From Bacteroidia bacterium (GTDB lineage Bacteria > Bacteroidota > Bacteroidia > J057), in the NCBI GenBank assembly GCA_041391665.1, contig JAWKNO010000002.1, positions 1,178,001 through 1,242,000 on the forward strand: a stretch of 64,000 nt of DNA. Direction: 5' to 3'. This document shows positions 1-8,964 of this stretch, piece by piece. Positions within the stretch are counted from its first letter, which is position 1; each line of letters starts with the position of its first letter. The notes beneath the pieces were generated by a model that did not search any database, had not been told where the DNA came from, and was given only the letters and a program-made list of their open reading frames with translations. Position numbers and translations under genes: made by a program.

Positions 1-1
1 G

Positions 2-1291
2 GAAGTTTTTCGTTTGACACGACCTCTTACCCTCGGCAAAAATGAATACGACTCCGGCAATAGTTATATCATTCCCCTCAACCAAAGGCAATACAGCCTG
101 ATTCAGGCGATGTTTGAAAAAAGGACAACCTTTAACGACAGCTTGTTTTACGACATTTCAGCCTGGACTTTCCCCCTGGCGTTTGGGGTGCAGTATGATC
201 CCCTGGATAAGAAAACCTATGTGCCGGGTCTGTTGGGAGAAAAGGTGGATTTTGAGGTTCCGCACGGGCATATAGAAGGAGGCAAGTCTGAGTATGCGTA
301 TGCATTTGAATGGTTTGACTATTATTCTCCACGGGCGTTGAGCATGCTGGCAGACAAGGAAATACGAGTGAAAGTGGCTACCCAGCCTTTTGGTACGGAA
401 GAGGGAATAATATTTGACTACGGTTCTGTATTGATTCCGATCCAGGGGCAGGAAATGACGCCGGAAGAATTGTATCAGGCCGTAAAAGAAGTAGCAGAAA
501 TGGAAAACGGCCCGGTGATTTATTCTCTTAAAACCGGAATGACCACAGGCGTGCGATTGGGGAGCACGACATTTAAAACCATTGAGAAACCTCGTATTGC
601 ACTGATCGTCGATGGAAATATCAACAGTTATGAAGCAGGTGAAGCCTGGCATTTGCTGGATACCCGATACCATATGGATGTAACGCTGCTGCCTGTAGAT
701 GCCCTATCATCTGCCAGTCTGGACAAATACAATACCCTGATCCTGGTTCATGGCAGCTACGGTGTTTCAGCAGGCGACCGGCTGTCTGAATGGCTGGGAA
801 AAGGAGGTACGATTGTCGCCGATAAAGGGGCAGTCAAATGGTTGTCGCAACAAGGATTTTCACAAATTAAGATGAAAGCCACCCCTGATAATTCAAGAGA
901 TACCTTGTTTGCCTACGAAGACAAAACCAATATCGAAGATGCGCAGAACATCAACGGAGCGATTTGCCAAACCCGTGTGGATCTTTCCCATCCATTGGGT
1001 TTTGGGTTGGGACAGGAATATCTGCCGGTGTTCCGCAATGCCCGGTTTTTCATGGAAAAAACCGGCAATCCCTGGGCAAATCCAGTCATGTACACAGACA
1101 CACCGCTGATGAGTGGTTATCTCTCAGACAAGAATGTGGAAGCCTTGCGAAATACCGCTGCGGTTACCGTAGCCAAAGTAGGAAAGGGACGGATTATTGC
1201 CATGACCGACGACCTCAATTTCCGGGCATTCTGGTATGGAACCAATAAAATTTTTATGAATGCCATCTGGTTTGGGCGGATTGTGGAATAA
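2..1291 (+). CDS. M14-family zinc carboxypeptidase-like protein, C-terminal part (5' end outside window)
   Basis: The reading frame is open to the first base of the window, so this is the C-terminal 430 or so residues of a larger protein. The TTG at position 14 is not a convincing start. No zinc-binding HxxE motif lies in the visible part, so the catalytic domain must be upstream. The visible part resembles the C-terminal region of long Bacteroidota M14 carboxypeptidases: a segment with a glutamine amidotransferase-like fold pattern (LIVDGNINSYEAGEAWHLLD at about residues 195-215) and an ending rich in aromatic residues (NFRAFWYGTNKIFMNAIWFG). Such proteins are normally exported peptidases. 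It precedes the injection-system locus by 400 bp and is probably unrelated to it. The family call rests on recognition of the C-terminal pattern, not on catalytic residues. Confidence 0.6.
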   Translation, partial: EVFRLTRPLTLGKNEYDSGNSYIIPLNQRQYSLIQAMFEKRTTFNDSLFYDISAWTFPLAFGVQYDPLDKKTYVPGLLGEKVDFEVPHGHIEGGKSEYAYAFEWFDYYSPRALSMLADKEIRVKVATQPFGTEEGIIFDYGSVLIPIQGQEMTPEELYQAVKEVAEMENGPVIYSLKTGMTTGVRLGSTTFKTIEKPRIALIVDGNINSYEAGEAWHLLDTRYHMDVTLLPVDALSSASLDKYNTLILVHGSYGVSAGDRLSEWLGKGGTIVADKGAVKWLSQQGFSQIKMKATPDNSRDTLFAYEDKTNIEDAQNINGAICQTRVDLSHPLGFGLGQEYLPVFRNARFFMEKTGNPWANPVMYTDTPLMSGYLSDKNVEALRNTAAVTVAKVGKGRIIAMTDDLNFRAFWYGTNKIFMNAIWFGRIVE

Positions 1292-1718
1292 TCAGGTCAG
1301 GTGTTTTGTGGATTTCCGTCTTATGCAATAGAACCTCAGGAGAGACTTTTCACCTTACTTAAAAATTTTTATATAAGTTTGGAATTCGAAAAGGAATGGT
1401 TAAATTGGGGATGCTTAGGAGAAAGTGTATTCACTTTTCTTTTTCGCATACCCCTACAAACTCCTGGTTTTATTTAACTTCACTATTTGGGTGCATTGGC
1501 CCCCGACAACATGCTTTTCCCACAAGTGTGGTTTAGTGGTTCTATCCTTGCCGGGACCATTTATCTAGTTCAGTAATGTGGCAACATCATTTGATGCCAA
1601 CTTTCGGAGATTAAAATCTTTCGAATGTGTCTCTTTTTTGTCAAAATAAAGTATTTGCTGCCTTCAGGTATTTACTTTTCTGAGATGGAGATTGGAATTC
1701 TTTTTCAAACACAAACAC
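1292..1718. other. Intergenic region upstream of the eCIS locus
   Basis: About 427 bp separate the carboxypeptidase from the first eCIS gene. I see no convincing small gene or RNA. A TAnnTTTG match (TAAGTTTG at 1374-1381) fits the Bacteroidota -7 element, but it has no TTG at the expected distance and lies about 340 bp from the first start codon. Because all eCIS genes follow on the same strand without a comparable gap, the main eCIS promoter probably lies somewhere here. Confidence 0.35.
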
Positions 1719-2315
1719 ATGATTTCAAAGGCATTAACTATTCTGGTACGCGAACTAAATGACTATATCAATTCTGTTGACCTTGACAGTGCCAACAGAC
1801 CTGACGTGGTTGAACTGGGGAATATTGCCCTGGCAGAAAGTTCGGGCAATACCAACAATGGTGCTTTGGAAAAAGTAGTGTTGAGTCTGGTCAATATAGA
1901 AGAGGAAAAGCGGTTAAAAAATACGCCGACCTTTATAAAAAATGGAAGCCAGACAGAGTACATTAACCCGCCGATCAACCTGAATCTGTATCTGCTGTTC
2001 AGTTGTAGTTTCGACAATTACACCACCGCCTTGCGAAGGCTTTCGCAGGTAATTGAATTTTTTCAGGGTAAATATGTTTTTACACAGGCCAATTCTCCCA
2101 ATGCGGGATTTGCCAGTGATCCACAAATATCTGAGATGAAACTCGTCCTGGATATTCATACGCTTAATTTTGAACAGATCAATGATCTCTGGGGCTCGCT
2201 TGGCAGCAAGCAAGTGCCATTTGTAATGTATAAAACGCGACTTGTGATGCTTCGCAGGGATTCACTTTCTGCCACTTCACCCGCGATCGATGAAGTTTCC
2301 GGAATTGCAAATTAA
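1719..2315 (+). CDS. eCIS cap / tail terminator, Pvc16 family (DUF4255)
   Basis: The protein matches the DUF4255 (Pvc16 N-terminal) family, which caps the distal end of sheath and tube in Photorhabdus virulence cassettes and antifeeding prophages. It starts with the typical helix MISKALTILVRELNDYI and contains the family pattern INLNLYLLFSCSFDNYTTALRRL in its middle. A TTG start at 1692 would add nine residues (MEFFFKHKH), but the ATG at 1719 aligns with the usual family N-terminus, giving 198 aa. It is the first gene of the eCIS operon and is followed after 13 bp by an unknown eCIS gene and then the sheath genes, the usual position for the cap in Bacteroidota clusters. Confidence 0.85.
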   Translation: MISKALTILVRELNDYINSVDLDSANRPDVVELGNIALAESSGNTNNGALEKVVLSLVNIEEEKRLKNTPTFIKNGSQTEYINPPINLNLYLLFSCSFDNYTTALRRLSQVIEFFQGKYVFTQANSPNAGFASDPQISEMKLVLDIHTLNFEQINDLWGSLGSKQVPFVMYKTRLVMLRRDSLSATSPAIDEVSGIAN

Positions 2316-2328
2316 ATAATCAAGTACA

Positions 2329-3588
2329 ATGGGGTTTACCATTGCTTACAAACGCTTGTTCACCGTCAGAATAGACCATGGTTATTTTCTTAACCAGGGC
2401 CTCCGTGAATTTTCTTCGCTGAGTGAAAGTGAACAGGAAAGTGCCCGCCGGTCGTATGCACCTCAGTCTTTTCTGGAGATTTTGCCTACGGCTGATACCG
2501 CACAATTATTGCGGGGACGGAAACTTGTATTTCGGCAGAATGCTGATGGGTTTTATGTCGGGGTGCAAATTCAGAAAGATGCGGCAAAACTGGGTTTTTC
2601 AAGACCTGAAGTGTTGCTCGATGCGCCTTTACGGCTGACTTTTCTGATGCGGCTGAAGGACAATAATTTTTTCAACTATACGGCACTGCCTATAGGCGGA
2701 AACCGGTTTCCTGCTTACTATTTTTCCAATGAAGCGGGCAATGTGGTTTCGGGTGTAAAATATCTCAGCCGCCCGGTTCCGGGTTACAATCCTGCCCTTG
2801 CGTATGAGCCGGGTTCGCTGACTGCTATACCTTCGGGTACGTCCTCTGTTTTATATGAAGCCGTCAGGCTTACAGGCCCTGGTCCACGTATTGCCGCTGA
2901 CTGGCTGGAATTACCTGCGGGGTCCCCGCCATTTGTGTCAGGTGCAGATCGTGTGTCCCTGCTCCCTGCTTATTTTAATCTTGATCTTCCATCGAACCCA
3001 TCCGGACCTCTCACACTGAAACTTATTCGCCCCGGATCATCTGAGCCGGATTTCCTGCAGACGATTCCCCCATCGGGTGCTGCTTCCGTTGTGATTGATC
3101 TCCGTAAAGCCACTCCCGGTCGCTATGATTTCCGTCTGGAAAATGCTTCCGGGGTGGCTATTAGTTCTCCGGTTTCCGGCCCTTGTTATGTCGACCAGGC
3201 GCTATCTGAATCCCGGCCTTTTGGGATGATTGAATGGATTCACCGCACAGATCTGGATCAGGGGGCGTATGCCTGTGTGTCTGGTGCAGATCAGGAGTTA
3301 TTGTCGCCCGAATTTGTCTTTTCGTTCAAAAACAGAACAACTTTCTGGCGTTATATTTTTAATCGGGAGCAGAGTCAGACAGATGCGCAACTGGGCGATT
3401 TTATCCGGGAAGGAGGCCCTGCTGAAAAAAAGCGGTTTCACACCGCTACTCCCTTTCCGCTTACAAAAGCTCTGATACAGGTAAAAAAATTTAACACTGA
3501 CACCCTGCTCCCTAATCCGGGTATATCTATGATTAAGCCCGATCCTGCCGATCATCAAATTTATTCTGAAATCTATATCAACAGTTAA
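2329..3588 (+). CDS. Uncharacterised eCIS-associated protein (419 aa)
   Basis: I do not recognise a named domain. The protein starts MGFTIAYKRLFTVRIDHGYF and looks largely beta-rich: an N-terminal part (about 1-140), a middle with many Pro/Gly/Ser (about 150-290, including SGPLTLKLIRPGS and GRYDFRLENASG, which look like beta-sandwich strands) and a C-terminal part ending with YSEIYINS. It has no signal peptide or membrane segment. It lies 13 bp after the cap gene and 13 bp before sheath 1, so it is co-transcribed with structural genes. By position it could be a second cap component; Algoriphagus eCIS particles are known to have a cap adaptor. That assignment is inference only. Confidence 0.7.
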   Translation: MGFTIAYKRLFTVRIDHGYFLNQGLREFSSLSESEQESARRSYAPQSFLEILPTADTAQLLRGRKLVFRQNADGFYVGVQIQKDAAKLGFSRPEVLLDAPLRLTFLMRLKDNNFFNYTALPIGGNRFPAYYFSNEAGNVVSGVKYLSRPVPGYNPALAYEPGSLTAIPSGTSSVLYEAVRLTGPGPRIAADWLELPAGSPPFVSGADRVSLLPAYFNLDLPSNPSGPLTLKLIRPGSSEPDFLQTIPPSGAASVVIDLRKATPGRYDFRLENASGVAISSPVSGPCYVDQALSESRPFGMIEWIHRTDLDQGAYACVSGADQELLSPEFVFSFKNRTTFWRYIFNREQSQTDAQLGDFIREGGPAEKKRFHTATPFPLTKALIQVKKFNTDTLLPNPGISMIKPDPADHQIYSEIYINS

Positions 3589-3601
3589 TCTTATACCACT
3601 T

Positions 3602-5041
3602 ATGGCAAGCACATTCAAAACCCCCGGTGTTTATGTAAAAGAAATCTCGAAGTTCCCCCCGTCTGTGGCTCAGGTGGAAACCGCGATACCGGCGTTTATT
3701 GGTCATACAGCCTTTGCGCTCAACACCAATGGGCAAAGCCTGAGTATGAAGCCCTGGCGAATTTCGTCCATGGTGGATTACGAATTGTATTTCGGGGGTG
3801 CCGCTCCGGAAGAAAATATTACTGTCTCTATCAATGAAACCCGCGATGCGGGAGGTCGTGTCACTGCTCAATCGCTGACTGCCGCCATTGGCGCCCGTTC
3901 TCCGTATATCATGTATTATTCGCTTCAGATTTATTTTGCCAATGGCGGTGGCCCTTGTTACATCGTATCGGTGGGTGATTATTCTTCGCCGATTGCTTTG
4001 GGCGATGATGACAGCGGGCTCAGAGGCGGGTTGAACCTTTTGGAAAAAGAAGATGAACCCACCCTGCTCGTATTTCCCGAAGCCCAGGCATTGAGTTTTG
4101 ATCCTTCAGGTACGGGCCAGTCAGATCAGGGTGCCTTATACGATTTTGCCCTTCAGCAGTGTGAAAAACTTCAGGACCGTTTTGCAGTAATGGATATGTT
4201 GCCGCATAGCAGTACAACACGTGTGGTTGATCTGCAAAATGCCTTCCGCGACAGAGGCGTTGGCAACAATAGCCTGAAATACGGTGCAGCTTACGCTCCA
4301 AACCTGGAAACCATTTTTGATTATCAGTTTGAACCCGCTGGAGTAACCGTTAGTTATATGGTAAATGGCGCGCCTAATGCAGCAATCGCAGACCTGGCCG
4401 CGCTTGAAGCTGCGGATAAAGGACTGTTTGCACGTGCTCAACTGGCCATCAACAGTATCCCCTGTATCCTTCCGCCCAGTCCGGCAATTGTCGGCATTTA
4501 TGCTTCTGTTGACAGCAGCCGCGGTGTATGGAAAGCTCCCGCAAATGTCAGCCTGAACGGGGTGATTCAGCCGATTATGAAAATTACGAATGCAGAACAG
4601 GAAGATATGAATGTGCATACTTCCGGAAAGTCAATCAATGCTATTCGCTCGTTTGTTGGCAAAGGCAATCTCGTATGGGGTGCCCGTACCCTGGCTGGAA
4701 ATGATAATGAATGGCGGTATGTATCTGTTCGTCGCTTCTTCAATATGGTAGAGGAATCTGTAAAAAAGGCTTCCGAACAATTTGTCTTCGAGCCCAATGA
4801 TGCCAATACCTGGGTGAAAGTGCGTGCAATGATTGAGAACTTCCTTGTACTTCAGTGGCGTGCAGGTGCGCTCGCAGGAGCAAAACCGGAAGATGCTTTT
4901 TTTGTAAGAGTAGGTCTTCCCGAAACGATGACGGCGGTAGATATTCTCGAAGGCAGAATGAATGTCGAGATAGGAATGGCCGTGGTACGCCCTGCAGAAT
5001 TTATCATTCTGAGATTCTCACACAAAATGCAGGAATCCTGA
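3602..5041 (+). CDS. eCIS contractile sheath protein 1
   Basis: This is a phage tail sheath family protein of 479 aa. The N-terminus FKTPGVYVKEISKFPPSV is the classical sheath start, which forms the linker strand between subunits. The C-terminal half (from about residue 307, GVWKAPAN, to the end) carries the highly conserved sheath core with GNLVWGARTLAG, FVFEPNDANTW and VVRPAEFIILRF. The sheath stores energy in an extended state and contracts to drive the inner tube into a target. Its length is typical of a single-domain sheath. It is followed by a longer paralogue after 24 bp, and both share an almost identical C-terminal segment, so duplication followed by divergence is evident. Confidence 0.95.
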   Translation: MASTFKTPGVYVKEISKFPPSVAQVETAIPAFIGHTAFALNTNGQSLSMKPWRISSMVDYELYFGGAAPEENITVSINETRDAGGRVTAQSLTAAIGARSPYIMYYSLQIYFANGGGPCYIVSVGDYSSPIALGDDDSGLRGGLNLLEKEDEPTLLVFPEAQALSFDPSGTGQSDQGALYDFALQQCEKLQDRFAVMDMLPHSSTTRVVDLQNAFRDRGVGNNSLKYGAAYAPNLETIFDYQFEPAGVTVSYMVNGAPNAAIADLAALEAADKGLFARAQLAINSIPCILPPSPAIVGIYASVDSSRGVWKAPANVSLNGVIQPIMKITNAEQEDMNVHTSGKSINAIRSFVGKGNLVWGARTLAGNDNEWRYVSVRRFFNMVEESVKKASEQFVFEPNDANTWVKVRAMIENFLVLQWRAGALAGAKPEDAFFVRVGLPETMTAVDILEGRMNVEIGMAVVRPAEFIILRFSHKMQES

Positions 5042-5065
5042 TCTGGAATATAGAATAAAACGCCC

Positions 5066-7069
5066 ATGACCTACAAGACGCCTGGTATTTACCTGCGGGA
5101 TCTCACGCCTCCGCAGCCTGCTGATCCGTTGATAGAAACCGCGCTCCCGGCATTTATCGGCTATACCGAATTTGCACCGGAAAACGGCGACTTTCAGCCT
5201 TTCCGGATCAAAACGCTGGCTCACTTTGAATCTCTTTTTGGTGGAAACTATCAGCCGGATAGTTACTTTGCAGATGTGCTTCCTGACGGGGAAACCCTTA
5301 TAGCTACAGGCCCGGACCGGCGGTTTTTTCTCTATGAAAGTTTGCAGCTCTATTTTGACAATGGGGGTGGCGATTGTTTTATTGTTTCTGTAGGCGGATA
5401 TGAAGATCTGATCACACTTGGGGAAGCCGGAGGGACAACCGCCTCGGGGCTACTCGGAGGCGTAAAAGCGTTGGAAAAGGCGGATGGCGTGACGTTGGTA
5501 CTATTTCCCGATGCAGTAGGGCTTTCTGATCTTACAGAGCTCGGTCAGCTGCATATGACTGCTCTGGCGCATTGTGGCAAGGCAAAAAATTGTTTCCTGA
5601 TTGCTGATCTCAAAAATCATGACCGTTTTCTGACCGCAGTTGATCGGTTCAGAGATTCCCTTGGGAACAATTATCTTCAATATGGGGCAGCTTATTTTCC
5701 CTGGATTTACTCGCTGTACGATCATCAGTTCCATTTTTATGAACTGAAGTTCCGGATCAAAGACGGAGAAACGCTGACTCCTGTCACTGACTATTCAATT
5801 TTTTCAGGAAATGTTTCTTCGGCAGAAGCGCAAAAACACTGGGAGTTGATCGCTGAAGTTTTGCGGCAAGGTCAATATGTAAACACAATTGCTGGTCTTG
5901 TTCATGATTCATCGCTGAACCGGAAACATTTCCACCTGCTCGAAACCCGCTGGCGCTCCTTGTATGAGGCGATTCTGATCCCCACTGACGAAGAGCGAAA
6001 GGTGCTGTTTGAAAAAGCTTTGTTATGGATTTCGGAAGTTGCATTGGTTTTACCCCGGCTGGACAATCAGCTTTCAGATGTGCTGGATGATTACATATTC
6101 ATTCGCAAAACGGACAAAACCTATATCGCTGCGCTGGAAAAACTGATTGCTTTGTACAAAGCAGCTTCGATGTATGACTTTCTCTTCCCGCAGCAAAACT
6201 TTGACGAGATCCACGAAATTTTTTCCGATCTCAATGGAACCAATTGGATTCGCACAGCTGTCGTGCCGCACATTCCAGCATTTTCAGACTGGGCGGAAGG
6301 CGAGGCAGAGGGCGAAACGCCGTTTCTGGAATCCTTGGTGAAACATCTGTTGCTTGTGGCTAAGCCGATATTGCAGGCGCTCAAAGGATTATTTGATCTG
6401 GCTCTGGCTCAGGAATTATCCGCAGAATCTCAGTTGTTTTCCCTGCATCCCTTTTTCTCAAAAGTGAAGGCTTCGCTTTCCCTTCAACTGAAAAAAATGC
6501 CGCCCTCCGGTGCAGTTGCCGGGGTGATTGTTCGCACAGATGCGACCAAAGGTGTGTGGAAGGCCCCGGCAAATGAGCAAATCAAATCTACTTTGGGACC
6601 GTGTATTGAGCTCGATGACAGTGATCAGGAATCGCTCAACGTACACCCAACAGGAAAATCGGTGAATGTGATTCGTTCCATCCGAGGACGGGGAACCCTT
6701 ATTTGGGGCGCGAGAACCCTGGCCGGAAATGACAACGAATGGCGGTATGTTCCGGTACGGCGCTATTTCAGTTTTGTGGAAGATTTTGTTTCTCAATCCG
6801 CAGAGCAGTTTGTCTTTGAACCCAATGATGCCAATACCTGGATGCGGTTTCGGCTTATGCTGGACAATTTCCTTCGGGCCCAATGGCGGCAGGGCGCACT
6901 AGTTGGGACAACCACCAATGAAGCCTATTATGTCTCAGTTGGTTTAGGGGAAACGATGACCAGCCAGGATATTCTGGAAGGCAGACTGATCGCTGAGATT
7001 GGACTGGCTGCGGTTCGCCCGGCAGAATTTATTGTGATTCACTATACATGTCGGATGGAAACATCCTGA
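5066..7069 (+). CDS. eCIS contractile sheath protein 2 with central insertion
   Basis: The protein (667 aa) has the sheath N-terminus YKTPGIYLRDLTPPQ and the same conserved C-terminal core as sheath 1 (GVWKAPAN at about residue 495, GTLIWGARTLAGNDNEWRY, FVFEPNDANTW, AAVRPAEFIVIHY). It is about 188 residues longer. The extra part lies between about residues 225 and 480, is rich in hydrophobic helices (for example HLLLVAKPILQALKGLFDLA) and has no counterpart in sheath 1. In other eCIS, secondary sheath proteins sit next to the baseplate or decorate the outside; the insertion probably projects from the sheath surface. It lies between sheath 1 and the tube genes. Confidence 0.93.
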   Translation: MTYKTPGIYLRDLTPPQPADPLIETALPAFIGYTEFAPENGDFQPFRIKTLAHFESLFGGNYQPDSYFADVLPDGETLIATGPDRRFFLYESLQLYFDNGGGDCFIVSVGGYEDLITLGEAGGTTASGLLGGVKALEKADGVTLVLFPDAVGLSDLTELGQLHMTALAHCGKAKNCFLIADLKNHDRFLTAVDRFRDSLGNNYLQYGAAYFPWIYSLYDHQFHFYELKFRIKDGETLTPVTDYSIFSGNVSSAEAQKHWELIAEVLRQGQYVNTIAGLVHDSSLNRKHFHLLETRWRSLYEAILIPTDEERKVLFEKALLWISEVALVLPRLDNQLSDVLDDYIFIRKTDKTYIAALEKLIALYKAASMYDFLFPQQNFDEIHEIFSDLNGTNWIRTAVVPHIPAFSDWAEGEAEGETPFLESLVKHLLLVAKPILQALKGLFDLALAQELSAESQLFSLHPFFSKVKASLSLQLKKMPPSGAVAGVIVRTDATKGVWKAPANEQIKSTLGPCIELDDSDQESLNVHPTGKSVNVIRSIRGRGTLIWGARTLAGNDNEWRYVPVRRYFSFVEDFVSQSAEQFVFEPNDANTWMRFRLMLDNFLRAQWRQGALVGTTTNEAYYVSVGLGETMTSQDILEGRLIAEIGLAAVRPAEFIVIHYTCRMETS

Positions 7070-7130
7070 CCATCAATCAGATAGAATTTTTTAGTTCAAT
7101 TAATTATTGTATCGATAACCAAAATTTTTT

Positions 7131-7562
7131 ATGGCAGCTTATCCATTACCAAAGTTCCACTTTCAGGTTGAATGGGGCGGAACAAGCATCGGGTTTACGG
7201 AAGTATCCGGCCTGGATGTAGAGACAGAAGTCATCGAATACCGTCATGGCGCAAGTCCGGAGTATTTCAAAACCAAAATGCCCGGAATGCAGAAGTACGG
7301 CAATGTTACCATGAAGCGCGGCACATTTGCCGGTGATAATGAGTATTTCGCCTGGTGGAATACCGTTGCGCTAAACACCATCGAGCGCAGGGACCTGACC
7401 ATCAGCCTGCTCAATGAAAATCACGAGCCTGTGGTTGTGTGGAAAATTAAAAATGCATGGCCGGTGAAAGTGCAATCTACCGATTTGAAATCAGACGGAA
7501 ATGAAGTGGCGATTGAGAGCATCGAAATAGCGCATGAAGGTTTGACCATTCAAAACGGATAG
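7131..7562 (+). CDS. eCIS inner tube protein 1 (T4 gp19-like)
   Basis: This 143-aa protein belongs to the T4 gp19/Pvc1 tube family. Diagnostic segments are FHFQVEWGG at the start, FTEVSGLDVETEVIEYRHG, the basic KMPGMQKYGNVTMKRG loop and the C-terminal VAIESIEIAHEGLTI strand. Hexameric rings of such proteins stack into the hollow tube that carries cargo and is pushed through the target envelope. It is the most abundant component besides the sheath. The 61-bp gap before it is the largest so far inside the operon, and an internal promoter is possible although I see no clear element. A second tube gene follows after 2 bp. Confidence 0.95.
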   Translation: MAAYPLPKFHFQVEWGGTSIGFTEVSGLDVETEVIEYRHGASPEYFKTKMPGMQKYGNVTMKRGTFAGDNEYFAWWNTVALNTIERRDLTISLLNENHEPVVVWKIKNAWPVKVQSTDLKSDGNEVAIESIEIAHEGLTIQNG

Positions 7563-7564
7563 CT

Positions 7565-8023
7565 ATGGCTTTAGGAGAATATCCGCCCGTGGGGTTTCAC
7601 TTTTCCGTCGTTTTCCAGCTTTTACCGGCTGCGCCGGGAGATATTATGTTTCAGGAAGTCTCCGGCCTTTCGGTAGATATGGAAATGGAATCTTATGTGG
7701 AGGGTGGGGAAAACCGGTTTACCCACCAGCTTCCTACCCGCACGCGCTATTCTGATCTGACGTTGAAAAGGGGAATTGCGCCGATCTCTTCGGGCGTTTT
7801 CAACTGGGCAAGAAATGCCATTGAGTTTTTTCATTTCCAGCCCGTAAACCTTGTGGTTTCCCTTCTGAATGAAGCGCATACCCCGATTGCTTCCTGGTAT
7901 GTGGTCAACGCCATCCCAAAACGATGGGAAGTGTCGGCCTTCAATGCCGAACAAAGCTCGGTGGTGATCGAGACCATAACACTTAGTTACCAGTATTTTA
8001 AAAACATCCGGTTAGCCTTCTAA
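7565..8023 (+). CDS. eCIS inner tube protein 2 / tube initiator (gp19-like)
   Basis: A second gp19-like tube protein of 152 aa, divergent from the first. Shared pattern: GFHFSVVFQ, FQEVSGLSVDMEMESYVEGG, LTLKRGIAP and the final strand SSVVIETITLSYQYFKN. In Pvc/Afp systems the additional tube paralogues (Pvc1/Pvc5-like) form the first ring or rings on the baseplate and match tube symmetry to the hub. The gene lies between the main tube gene and the DUF5908/hub genes, which fits the tube initiator role. Which paralogue forms the bulk of the tube cannot be read from sequence alone, but the first is closer to the canonical length. Confidence 0.9.
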   Translation: MALGEYPPVGFHFSVVFQLLPAAPGDIMFQEVSGLSVDMEMESYVEGGENRFTHQLPTRTRYSDLTLKRGIAPISSGVFNWARNAIEFFHFQPVNLVVSLLNEAHTPIASWYVVNAIPKRWEVSAFNAEQSSVVIETITLSYQYFKNIRLAF

Positions 8024-8026
8024 ATT

Positions 8027-8206
8027 ATGCCACTTGAAATCAGAGAACTCGTCATCAGGGCACTGGTCGCACCTGAACCACAGCAATCAATGGATGATCA
8101 GGCTTCTGAAAATGCTGAGCATGAAAATGCTTTTCGTCAGGCAGAAGAAAAACGCCTGATTCTGGAAATCGTCCAGGAGATGTTGGAAAAGAAAAATGAA
8201 CGTTAG
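8027..8206 (+). CDS. Small eCIS protein, DUF5908-like (59 aa)
   Basis: This short reading frame begins with MPLEIRELVIRALV, the hallmark start of the DUF5908 family (typically MPIEIRELxIK), and continues with a charged helix rich in Glu, Ala and Lys ending in EMLEKKNER. DUF5908 proteins are about 50-60 aa and are found between tube and hub genes of phage-tail-like systems; their exact role is unknown. Start (3 bp after the tube stop) and stop (2 bp before the next ATG) fit tightly between neighbours, which supports a real gene. Confidence 0.8.
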   Translation: MPLEIRELVIRALVAPEPQQSMDDQASENAEHENAFRQAEEKRLILEIVQEMLEKKNER

Positions 8207-8208
8207 CC

Positions 8209-8964
8209 ATGTTGCCAGAAATACCCGGTGTTACCAGCGGTGAACTGAAGAAGTTCAAAATTGAGGGTTTTAAAAATTCTGCGAGAACCCCCAGAAGTGC
8301 CCCTCAGAAATCTTTTGAGGTGATGTATAACCCCAATTCCTATACGGAGCGGGTTCAGATCAATTTTACTCCCCGGAGAGAGCCCGGAAATGATAGCCGC
8401 AGGCATGTATTTAACAATATCGGGCCACAGGATTATCAGTTCGAATTCCTGTTTGACGGTACAGGCGCTTCTGATCCTGGCAACGGGCTGGGAATAGGTG
8501 CTGCTGTACCTGGGGCAAATAAGATCCTTCCTCCCGTAAAAATAGAGGACAAGATCAAGGCATTTATGGATGTGTGTTTTGAGGTAGAAGGAAAAACCCA
8601 TCGTCCGAGATATCTGATTCTTAGCTGGGGTACATTGGTTTCACATTGTATTTTGAAGTCTGCGGATGTCAACTATACGCTGTTTAAACCCGACGGAAAA
8701 CCACTTCGCGCCAAAATAAAGGCCACATTTACAGAAAGTATCGACGATGCCTTGCTCGAACGCAGGCGGCGCGTGAGTTCACCCGACCTTACACATATTC
8801 GCTTCGCTGGTGAAAATCAGAATCTGCCACTCATGGCTGATACTATTTACAATGACCCGTCTTATTATTTACAAGTAGCCCGCCACAACAAGTTGAAACA
8901 CTTCCGCAGGCTGAAAACTGGTCAGGAACTTCAGTTTCCCCCACTAAAAAATGAAAACGAATGA
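8209..8964 (+). CDS. eCIS tube/hub protein with C-terminal LysM-like domain (Pvc7/CIS_tube family)
   Basis: The 251-aa protein matches the CIS tube protein / Pvc7 pattern. The N-terminal domain contains SFEVMYNPNSYTERVQINF and the QDYQFEFLFDGTG segment. It is followed by RYLILSWGTLVSHCILKSAD and FTESIDD, and a short C-terminal LysM-like module (about residues 195-245: DTIYNDPSYYLQVARHNKL then LKTGQELQFPP). In contractile tails this protein (T4 gp53/gp54 analogue) joins the tube to the central hub and wedges; the LysM domain binds peptidoglycan or baseplate partners. The stop overlaps the VgrG start by four bases (ATGA), indicating translational coupling to the spike. Confidence 0.9.
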   Translation: MLPEIPGVTSGELKKFKIEGFKNSARTPRSAPQKSFEVMYNPNSYTERVQINFTPRREPGNDSRRHVFNNIGPQDYQFEFLFDGTGASDPGNGLGIGAAVPGANKILPPVKIEDKIKAFMDVCFEVEGKTHRPRYLILSWGTLVSHCILKSADVNYTLFKPDGKPLRAKIKATFTESIDDALLERRRRVSSPDLTHIRFAGENQNLPLMADTIYNDPSYYLQVARHNKLKHFRRLKTGQELQFPPLKNENE

